64,000 nucleotides of DNA from Lacticaseibacillus jixianensis (GTDB lineage Bacteria > Bacillota > Bacilli > Lactobacillales > Lactobacillaceae), in assembly GCF_003946485.1 (NCBI RefSeq), contig NZ_RHOJ01000008.1:24130-88129 (forward strand), written 5' to 3'. Below, one piece after another: positions 1-8,334 of this stretch. How positions within the stretch are numbered: position 1 is the stretch's first letter; the number at the start of each line of letters is the position of its first letter. A program made the translations under genes and the position numbers. The notes under the pieces are model-generated. The model saw nothing but the letters and a program-made list of their open reading frames with translations, ran no database searches and had not been told where the DNA came from.

Positions 1-1016
1 ACCTCGGAAACTTGGTACAGTTCCCAAATGCGCCAGTCCGGCTGCAGGGCATCAACGCTCAGGTACTCCATCATGTTGGCAAAGGACTCGTTGAGCCACA
101 GGTCATCCCACCACTTCATGGTGACCAGGTCGCCAAACCACTGGTGCGCCAGTTCGTGCGTGATGACAGTCGCAACGTACTGCTTGACGGACAGCGCCGT
201 GTTATCCGGATCGATCAGGATCGCGGCTTCACGGTAGGTGACCAGCCCCCAGTTCTCCATCGCCCCGGCGGAAAAGTCCGGCAGCCCCAACTGGTAAGAG
301 TGTGGCAGTGGGTATGGGGTCTGGTAGAAGTCTTCATAGAATTCGATCGCCCGCTTGGCAATGTCCAAGGCAAAGTCGAGCTCCTTGGCCTGGTGAGCCT
401 TGGTCGCAAAGACGCCGATCTCAACGCCGGACTTGGTCTTGGTCAGCTTCTTTTGCATGTCGCCAAACGCAAAGGCGATCAGGTAGGTGGACATGCGCAT
501 CGTCGTGGCAAAGTAATGCACACCGTTTTCGACTTTCGTCTCTGGCATGTTGGCGATGATGGTGTCTTCCGGCTTCTCGTCAAACTTAATGGCCACGTCG
601 AAGGTCGCCTTGGCTTCTGGCTCGTCGACGCCTGGAAAGGCCTGCCGGGCAGCGGTCGATTCGAATTGGGTGCCGATCAATTCCTTCTTTTCGCCGTCAA
701 CCGTGTAGTAGGACGGGTAGATCCCCATCATGGTGTCGGTCAGAGGCGCACTGTAGTCGACAGTGATCGTCGTCTCGCCTGGCTTGGCCAAGGTAATGTC
801 AATTTTCTCGTTGGCATCATCAACGGTGAACGGCACGGCTTGACCGTCCGCCTTGACCGCGCTGACGCTAAGATACTTCTGGTTCAGGCCAATTGTTGAC
901 TCGAGCGCCTGCCCCTTAATGGTGGTCGTGCCTGTGATCGTCTTCTTCGCGCGATCGATCGCGATGAACAGATCGTAGTGAGAAGGTTGAAACATTTCGT
1001 ATAAGTGTTTTGCCAT
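1..1016 (-). CDS. pepN: Aminopeptidase N (PepN), N-terminal part, cut by window edge
   Basis: Cytoplasmic M1-family zinc aminopeptidase that releases N-terminal residues from peptides and is central to peptide use in lactic acid bacteria. The 338 visible residues include the substrate-binding GAMEN motif (251-255), the zinc motif HELAH (287-291) followed by QWFGD, and the third zinc ligand Glu310 in LNESFA. The full family length is about 845 residues, so some 500 C-terminal residues lie beyond position 1. The ATG at 1016-1014 is preceded by GGAGGG, which fixes the start. It stands alone, divergent from the ECF gene. The identification is firm. Confidence 0.97.
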   Translation of the reverse strand, partial: MAKHLYEMFQPSHYDLFIAIDRAKKTITGTTTIKGQALESTIGLNQKYLSVSAVKADGQAVPFTVDDANEKIDITLAKPGETTITVDYSAPLTDTMMGIYPSYYTVDGEKKELIGTQFESTAARQAFPGVDEPEAKATFDVAIKFDEKPEDTIIANMPETKVENGVHYFATTMRMSTYLIAFAFGDMQKKLTKTKSGVEIGVFATKAHQAKELDFALDIAKRAIEFYEDFYQTPYPLPHSYQLGLPDFSAGAMENWGLVTYREAAILIDPDNTALSVKQYVATVITHELAHQWFGDLVTMKWWDDLWLNESFANMMEYLSVDALQPDWRIWELYQVSE

Positions 1017-1264
1017 TATTTACCCTCCGAAATTTTAGTGTAATGTCATTATAGCCTATTCATGCGCCTGATTCACGGACCGTGGCCACTTCTGGCCAAA
1101 ACCGCGCAAAAAAACTGCGGTCAATCGCGCACCGGCTGCAGCGGCTGAACCAACGGCACCAGCGGCCGGCGCGCCAACGCGGGCCCTGATCGCCACTGGG
1201 CACCAATCTTCCCTCACGCTTTCGCCCGCTGACAGGGCTTGGCCGATAAATGCTGGTGAACTGA

Positions 1265-1302
1265 CCGCCTGTAATGACAGGCGGCGGCTGACAAGGTATA
1301 CT
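1265..1302 (+). promoter_or_regulatory. Promoter of the ECF S-component gene with an inverted repeat over the -35
   Basis: ATGACA (1274-1279) and TATACT (1297-1302) are separated by exactly 17 bp. A perfect 8-bp inverted repeat, CCGCCTGT-AATG-ACAGGCGG (1265-1284), covers the -35 box and could be a repressor operator. The rest of the 323-bp gap (1017-1339) between pepN and this gene holds the pepN ribosome binding site and nothing else I recognise. Confidence 0.6.
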
Positions 1303-1339
1303 CACTCTGAATAATCAGTTTTCGAATGGAGGAGAGACT

Positions 1340-1960
1340 ATGGGCAATCATTCCCGTGCCTACCGCGTCAGCATGCAGGCGCTGTTTTTGGCACTGATCG
1401 CGGTGCAAACCATGGTGCCGATGCTGGGGTACCTGCCGCTGGGGTTCGTCAACCTCACCATCATCCACATTACCGTGATCATTGGGGCGATCATGTTCGG
1501 CCCCGGCGAAGGGCTGCTGATTGGGACCGTCTGGGGCGCCTTGACCATCGTGCGTGCCTACACCGCCCCGACCAGTCCCCTGGACACCCTGGTGTTCACC
1601 AACCCCTTAGTGTCGGTGGTGCCGCGCATGCTGGTCGGCGTGTTTGCCGCCTTGGCCTTCTGGGGCGCTTATAAGGTGGTCAAGAAAGTCGCGGTGGCCA
1701 GCGTGATCGCTGGTGCGGTCGGGTCCTTGACCAACACCGTTTTGGTCCTGCTGGCCATGGGGACCCTTTACACCGGCCCGGTTGCCTCGGCCTACAAGGT
1801 CTCGACGGGGGCGCTGGGCAAAGTGCTGGGCGCCATCGTCGTCACCAACGGCCTGCCGGAAATGATCGGGGCGATGGTCCTGACACCGCTGGTCATTGGG
1901 GCGCTGGTCGCGGCCACGCACATGCGGCCGTGGCGAACGGCCGCACCAACCCCTAAATAA
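1340..1960 (+). CDS. ECF transporter S component (membrane substrate-binding subunit)
   Basis: A 206-residue hydrophobic protein with about six membrane segments and no soluble domain. Its sequence is typical of the small substrate-binding (S) subunits of energy-coupling factor importers. The family signature is an LGYLPLG loop followed by IIHITVIIGAIMFGP and a PTSPLDTLVFTNP loop. S components capture a vitamin or similar micronutrient and share a common EcfAA'T energising module, which is not in this window. The substrate cannot be read from sequence. The start has a strong GGAGGAG. It is convergent with pnuC and shares a terminator with it, so a vitamin role fits but is only inferred. Confidence 0.85.
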   Translation: MGNHSRAYRVSMQALFLALIAVQTMVPMLGYLPLGFVNLTIIHITVIIGAIMFGPGEGLLIGTVWGALTIVRAYTAPTSPLDTLVFTNPLVSVVPRMLVGVFAALAFWGAYKVVKKVAVASVIAGAVGSLTNTVLVLLAMGTLYTGPVASAYKVSTGALGKVLGAIVVTNGLPEMIGAMVLTPLVIGALVAATHMRPWRTAAPTPK

Positions 1961-1981
1961 AGCGTGATTGACACTTTCCAG

Positions 1982-2027
1982 AAAAAATGAGGTCCTTGCC
2001 GCAGCGCGGCAAGGACCTCATTTTTTT
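1982..2027. terminator. Bidirectional terminator between ECF gene and pnuC
   Basis: A 14-bp perfect stem (1988-2001 with 2007-2020) and a CAGCG loop, flanked by A6 on one side and T7 on the other, so it can stop transcription from both convergent genes. Its right edge overlaps the end of pnuC. Confidence 0.93.
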
Positions 2028-2793
2028 AGTGTTCGTGGGCAGCCAGATAGTTCTGTTTGTGGAACCAGACCACACCTTTGTCAAACAGCGATACCATGTC
2101 GTTAGCAAAGTACAGCATGTATGTGAAGAACAGCGTGAGGTTGGCGTCCCCTTGAAGCGCCGTGACGCCCCACAGGACGATCGACATGACGCTTTGAATG
2201 ATCCAGAAGTAATACTGATCGGAAAAGCGGAGCGTGGCCAACAGCGACCCGGTCACGCCGATCGTGCCGGTCAGCGCATCGATCACCGGCCGCGGCGAGA
2301 TGAACAAGTGGGTGTCCATGAAGTAGAGCAGCGCGAAGACGATGACGAAGAACCCGGCCGTGCCCAGAAACCCACGCCAGCCCACATCCTTGAGCTTGCG
2401 CACCCGGGCGCCCACATTTTTCGCCCAGCTGGGCATCAGCAGCACCGGAATGTCGAGCAGGACAATGTAGGAAAACTGCAGCACCACATCGGCGAAATTG
2501 CGCGCGCGGGCCGCCACCAGAATGTAAATAATGGCGGACGTCAGGCCGAAGACACCGTTGAGCGGCCGCACGTTGGTGATGGAGATGGTGCAGGTGAAAC
2601 CGAGCATCCCCGCCAGCATCGTCAGCACACTCCACATCGTCAGCTTGTTGACGATCGTGGTCCCGACAATGATGCCCAGCCCAAACATGAGTAGGACGTA
2701 GCTGGAAAACGTCCAGCCACGCATCTGTTCGACGTACCAGCGCGGGTCAAAAATACTCGTGATTGCCTTGTCTTGATCCAGTGAATTGTTCAT
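2026..2793 (-). CDS. pnuC: PnuC-family nicotinamide riboside transporter
   Basis: A 255-residue multi-pass membrane protein with the PnuC core: a TNVRPLNGVFGL segment and the C-terminal motif WGVTALQGD...YFANDMVSLF. PnuC proteins take up nicotinamide riboside or related pyridine nucleosides by facilitated diffusion, which feeds NAD synthesis. The ATG at 2793 was chosen over one 30 bases upstream because GGGAG lies 10 bases before it. A promoter lies just upstream (2829-2858). It is monocistronic and ends in a terminator shared with the ECF gene. Confidence 0.94.
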   Translation of the reverse strand: MNNSLDQDKAITSIFDPRWYVEQMRGWTFSSYVLLMFGLGIIVGTTIVNKLTMWSVLTMLAGMLGFTCTISITNVRPLNGVFGLTSAIIYILVAARARNFADVVLQFSYIVLLDIPVLLMPSWAKNVGARVRKLKDVGWRGFLGTAGFFVIVFALLYFMDTHLFISPRPVIDALTGTIGVTGSLLATLRFSDQYYFWIIQSVMSIVLWGVTALQGDANLTLFFTYMLYFANDMVSLFDKGVVWFHKQNYLAAHEH

Positions 2794-2828
2794 TGAAAAG
2801 CTCCCATCTTTTTGAAAAGTCAAAGACC

Positions 2829-2858
2829 AGTATAGGCAGAACCTGGATAGTGATTCAA
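2829..2858 (-). promoter_or_regulatory. Promoter of pnuC
   Basis: On the minus strand TTGAAT (2858-2853) and TATACT (2834-2829) are 18 bp apart, about 35 bp upstream of the chosen pnuC start. Confidence 0.65.
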
Positions 2859-3025
2859 CGTTGACATCGCTGGCGGCCGGTGCTAGCCACTACGGACGCT
2901 GCCCTTTTTTTGAAAACTTCCCTAATTTCGGGAAAAGTGTCACCACTTGCGGAATTTAGGGTGAAGGGAAAAGTGAAGAGCAGCTCGTGTCGTGGCCGTC
3001 ATGACAAAAATTGGGGGAACTAAAG

Positions 3026-4286
3026 ATGAACCGCCTTACTCGCTTCAGCCTGCTCGCTGCCTTCTGGCTGGCATTTGGCCTCGCCGGTCGGCATCCCTGT
3101 TCAGGCAGTTAATGCACCAACTGATAACACTGCAGAATCGCAATCGGTAACCTCCAGCACACTCAGCCCCATCCCCTCGCCTGACGATCAGGCCATCATC
3201 GGGACTGACAACCGCATCCACATCGCCGGCACGACTGCCTGGCCGTACCGGGCGATCGTGTACATTCGGGCCTATTTTCCGAAACTGGCCGCCGGCTTTT
3301 ACGTTCAAGGTACCGGCACGCTGATCGCCGCCGATACTGTCCTGACCGCCGGCCACGTCTTGTACGAAGCGCAGTACGGCGGCTACGCTGATCGGGTGAC
3401 CGTCACCCCGGCCTACAGTCAGGGCACCGCCCCGTACGGCACAGCCACCGGTGTGCGGCTGTACACCGCCCCTGGCTACACGGCCGCTCCTGCCAGCGGC
3501 AGCGACTTTGGGGTCATCAAACTTAATTCGCCGCTTGGCACGAAGACCGGCTGGATGGGCCTCGGCGTGGGCGTCACAGTCGGTGAGTGGCTCACCCTCA
3601 GCGGATATTCAGGCGACCTGAACGGGACACTCGACACCATGGCCGGGCCAGTTTCGGCAATTGACGGCACGCTGGGCCTGTACGCGATGGATTCGGCGCC
3701 CGGCGCTTCCGGGAGCCCGGTCTACGACGCCGCCGCTAAAGTTCACATTGTGCACGCGTTTGGCAGCCCGACCGCCAACGGTGGGATCATCATCACCCCA
3801 GAGCGCAGCAGTCTGATCCTCGGCTGTCGGAACGCCTGGACGCCACTTCAGACCATGAGTCGCCTGGTCTACGTCGTCGCCAACAACTCCCTGCGCTACA
3901 GCAATACTGTCTTCACCGCCAGCGGCAAGAACACCATTAATGCCGTGTACCAAGTCCGGCGCACCTACCTCGGCTGGAACGGCCAGACCTACTACACGGT
4001 GTATAACGCCAAGGGCCAGTACCTCGGCTACTCGAACGTGGGCAACTTCCGTGCGGTCACGGCCTCCAACGTCAAGCGCAGCATGACCGTCCGCAGCCGC
4101 ACGGCGCTGCGCTATTCTAGCCTGTACCTGACCGCCACTAAAGGAACGACTGCCGCCTACTACGGCCGGCAAGTGTATGTCACCACCAAGAACGTTAACG
4201 GCGTCAATGGCCGCGCCTACTACTCCATTTACACCAAAAAGGGCGGAACGTGGCTCGGGTACGTGAGTGCGTCTGCGCTACGTTGA
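3026..4286 (+). CDS. Secreted S1B-type serine protease with SH3-like C-terminus; signal peptide frameshifted
   Basis: Trypsin-fold extracellular protease of the glutamyl-endopeptidase (V8) type. The triad is visible: His in TAGHV, Asp in GSDFGVIKL and Ser in GASGSPVY. Two ~70-residue Trp/Tyr-rich modules follow (LGWNGQTYY..., WLGYVSASALR), resembling SH3/GW cell-wall-binding repeats. The natural ATG at 3026 has GGGGGA seven bases upstream and begins a normal signal peptide, but that frame stops at 3110-3112. The protease frame is open from 3030 and has only a weak TTG (3075) near its beginning. Joining the two frames needs a one-base shift between 3030 and 3110. The mature region is intact and ~75% alike to the next gene. 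As it stands it is probably not secreted, unless this is a sequencing error. Confidence 0.8.
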
Positions 4287-4319
4287 GCCTCGCACATTTT
4301 CTGAAAACGTCTCTAGACG

Positions 4320-4351
4320 AGCTGGCCTTTCCATTTTAAGGTCAGCTTTTT
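4320..4351 (+). terminator. Terminator of first protease gene
   Basis: AGCTGGCCTT (4320-4329) pairs with AAGGTCAGCT (4338-4347) with one G-U pair, followed by T5. The remainder of the 4287-4666 gap is AT-rich, contains an 8-bp inverted repeat GCTTTGTA/TACAAAGC (4470-4477, 4524-4531), and presumably holds the promoter of the second protease gene. Confidence 0.85.
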
Positions 4352-4666
4352 CATTGGCTAAAATCACTCGTACCCGACTGCGAACCGCGGCGAAAGATGA
4401 CCCGTTGTCAAGGACGTGATGCGCTTACAATTTATCGGCGGGTGAGGCGCTAAAAGCCCAATTAATAAGGCTTTGTACAACGCAATCAGTGATCTATTTA
4501 TTTTTATCATTGACTATTAGTTATACAAAGCGCAAAATGAAACTCTTGTGCCGTCTTCTGATTCACACGATAATATCCAAAAATTTGGGGGATAACTGTC
4601 CGGCTCAAGTGAATGAAAACTTGATGGAAAAAGGTCTTAGGCATTTCTGCTTGGGCCGTGCTTTTT

Positions 4667-5947
4667 ATGGGGGAACTGAATATTAATACCAAACGTCTTA
4701 CACGCCTGAGCGTGATCGCTGCTCTGTTGCTGGGTTTTGGCATGACCAGTGCGGTTCATGTTCAGGCGGCCGATTCTACTGCCGCTAGCAGTGCTGCGCC
4801 AGTCGCGCAATTGCCGCAACCCGTCGTGACTAGCCCGACGCGCACACCGCAGGCCATTCTCGGCACCGACAGTCGGGTCCGCATTCCTGGAACAACCGGC
4901 TGGCCGTACCGGACGATCGTCTTTATCCGGGCATACTTTCCAAAACTGGCCCGAGGCCTATACGTCCAGGGCACAGGCACGCTGATCGCCGCCGATACCG
5001 TCGTGACGGCGGCCCATGTGATCTATGATGCGCGCTACGGCGGCTATGCCAGCCGCGTGGAGGCAGTCCCAGCGTACAGCCGTGGCACCTCGCCTTACGG
5101 CACCGCGCGGGCCTCACGCTTGTTCACCGCTCCCGGTTACACGGCTCACCCATCCAGCAGCACCGACGTGGGCGCGTTCAAGCTCAGCTCACCGATCGGC
5201 AAAAAAACCGGCTGGATGAGCCTAGGCCGCGGCGCAGCCGTCGGCCAGCGCCTCACGTTAAGCGGCTATTCCGCCGATAAGAACGGCGCTTTGGCCACCA
5301 TGGCCGGACCTGTGGCGAAGGTCTCCGGGAGTGTGGGCCTTTACGGGATGGATTCCGCTGCCGGCGCTTCTGGCAGCCCAGTTTATGATTCGAGCAACCA
5401 CATCCGCATCGTCCATTCATTCGGCAGCGCAAGCTACAACGGCGGGGCCATCATGACCCCTGAGCGCAGCAACATGATCATGGGCTGGCGCAATTCATGG
5501 ACCCAACTACAGTCCATGCACCGCCTCGTGTACGTGACCGCCAACAATTCGTTGAACTACCGCAACACGGTCTTTGCCGTCAGCGGCAAGAACCGCACCA
5601 ACACGGTTTACCAAGTGCGCAAGTCGTACCTGGGCTGGAACGGCGCGACCTATTACACCGTTTATAACGCCCGCGGTCAGTACCTTGGTTATTCCAACGT
5701 CGGCAACTTCCGATCGGTGACCACCACCAACGTCACCCGTTACATGACGGTGCGCAGCCGCACCGCCGCCCGTTACAGCAACCTGTACCTGTCGGGCACC
5801 AAGGGTACCACGGCTGCGTACAACAACCGCCGCGTGTACGTGACCACCCGCAACGTCAACGGGACGCGCAACCGCGCCTACTACTCCATCTACACCAAAA
5901 AAGGCGGCAGCTGGCTTGGTTACGTCAGCACTGCCGCCGTCCGTTGA
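4667..5947 (+). CDS. Secreted S1B-type serine protease, paralogue of the preceding gene
   Basis: Tandem duplicate of the upstream protease gene with an intact signal peptide (KRLTRL, then a hydrophobic core ending VHVQA). The catalytic triad is His in TAAHV, Asp in STDVGAFKL and Ser in GASGSPVYD, followed by two SH3/GW-like modules of ~70 residues. The likely role is extracellular proteolysis while attached non-covalently to the wall. The start is odd. The ATG at 4667 has no ribosome binding site, and its own bases overlap the GGGGGA (4669-4674) that matches the site used by the first gene. Aligning the two 5' ends places initiation at ATT 4682-4684, seven bases after GGGGGA. Either ATT is used or the N-terminus is extended by five residues. 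The protein has no sortase signal. Confidence 0.88.
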   Translation: MGELNINTKRLTRLSVIAALLLGFGMTSAVHVQAADSTAASSAAPVAQLPQPVVTSPTRTPQAILGTDSRVRIPGTTGWPYRTIVFIRAYFPKLARGLYVQGTGTLIAADTVVTAAHVIYDARYGGYASRVEAVPAYSRGTSPYGTARASRLFTAPGYTAHPSSSTDVGAFKLSSPIGKKTGWMSLGRGAAVGQRLTLSGYSADKNGALATMAGPVAKVSGSVGLYGMDSAAGASGSPVYDSSNHIRIVHSFGSASYNGGAIMTPERSNMIMGWRNSWTQLQSMHRLVYVTANNSLNYRNTVFAVSGKNRTNTVYQVRKSYLGWNGATYYTVYNARGQYLGYSNVGNFRSVTTTNVTRYMTVRSRTAARYSNLYLSGTKGTTAAYNNRRVYVTTRNVNGTRNRAYYSIYTKKGGSWLGYVSTAAVR

Positions 5948-6044
5948 GTATTGCGGGTGATCATTACCGCCGTCACTGGTCATCAGCGGCCACACGCCTA
6001 GGCAGCGATCCCTGGCCTGAGGCCGCCTGCCAATTTAACGCTTA

Positions 6045-6094
6045 AGAAGCCATCCTTCAGCCTGCACAACCGCAGCTGGAGGATGGCTTCTTTT
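6045..6094. terminator. Bidirectional terminator between protease and DUF2200 genes
   Basis: A 17-bp stem (6045-6061 with 6075-6091, one G-U pair) followed by T4 on the plus strand. It follows the second protease and could also serve the convergent minus-strand gene. Confidence 0.85.
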
Positions 6095-6231
6095 GGCCCA
6101 AGCACCGCAAAAAAAGCATCATCGCGCGGCCGCCACCTGCTCCCGGTGACGCCGCCGATGACTGGGCACCAGCCCCGTGTAGAACGTCAGCGCCGCGCGA
6201 TCTTCACCCAGAAAACTGGTGATCGGGTCCA

Positions 6232-6585
6232 TCACGGGGCCACCGGCTGGCGAATAATTTTGGCCACGGCTTTGCCTTTCGCCAGCTCGTCGACCACCTT
6301 GTCCATCTGGCGCACGCGGCGCATCAGCGGGTCGGCCACCGCTTCCACCCGGACGCCGCACACGACGCCAGTGATCTGCGCCGCCGCCTGCGGCCACTGG
6401 ACCCGCCCGCAGAACGCTTGGACGGTCTCGGCAGGCGCCAAAGTGTGCAGGGCGGCTGCCGGCAGGTTCGTCAGCCAGCCCAGCACCGCGTCCAGCTCCG
6501 CCTGGCTGCGGCCCTTGCGCGTCACTTTTTGCAGGTACAACTGATAGATCTGCGCGATTTTCATTTCGCCAATTGCCTTGGCCAT
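6232..6585 (-). CDS. DUF2200 family protein
   Basis: A 117-residue soluble protein matching the DUF2200 family. Its hallmarks are MKIAQIYQLYLQKV near the start, a central LGWLTNL segment and the C-terminal GVVCGVRVE...DPLMRRVRQMDKVVDELAKGK. Family members are common in Firmicutes and have no established function. The ATG at 6585 follows GGAGGTGGGCCA and is preferred over a codon 15 bases upstream that overlaps this site. It is a single gene, convergent with the protease. Confidence 0.88.
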   Translation of the reverse strand: MAKAIGEMKIAQIYQLYLQKVTRKGRSQAELDAVLGWLTNLPAAALHTLAPAETVQAFCGRVQWPQAAAQITGVVCGVRVEAVADPLMRRVRQMDKVVDELAKGKAVAKIIRQPVAP

Positions 6586-6721
6586 TGGCCCACCTCCCAT
6601 TTGCTCTAGCCCTAGTATACCCGGCCGCCGCGGCGCCGCCTAGCTTCGACCGCCGCTTTGTCACCAAAATGGTACTGGTCCCAAAAAGTGACAGGTGCTG
6701 ACCCTGACCGCGGTAGTTTGG

Positions 6722-8263
<1,542 letters not shown>

Positions 8264-8276
8264 CACCTCCTGACCG

Positions 8277-8317
8277 CACAAAAACGGGCTGTCATCAGAA
8301 GATGACAGTCCGTTTTT
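8277..8317. terminator. Bidirectional terminator between GH1 and GH31 genes
   Basis: An AAAAACGG-rich stem with GCTGTCATC-AGAA-GATGACAGT and T5 at the right edge. It is symmetrical enough to terminate both convergent genes. Confidence 0.92.
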
Positions 8318-8334
8318 GGGTGGCGGCCGCCTGC

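Noticed and set aside
1987..2694. 235-codon plus-strand frame
   Set aside because: Antisense to pnuC and starts inside a terminator stem.
4489..4686. 65-codon frame upstream of the second protease
   Set aside because: Lies in the AT-rich leader, ends inside the protease 5' region and resembles nothing known.
6119..6667. 182-codon minus-strand frame
   Set aside because: Overlaps the DUF2200 gene in another frame; the DUF2200 match is clear and has the ribosome binding site.
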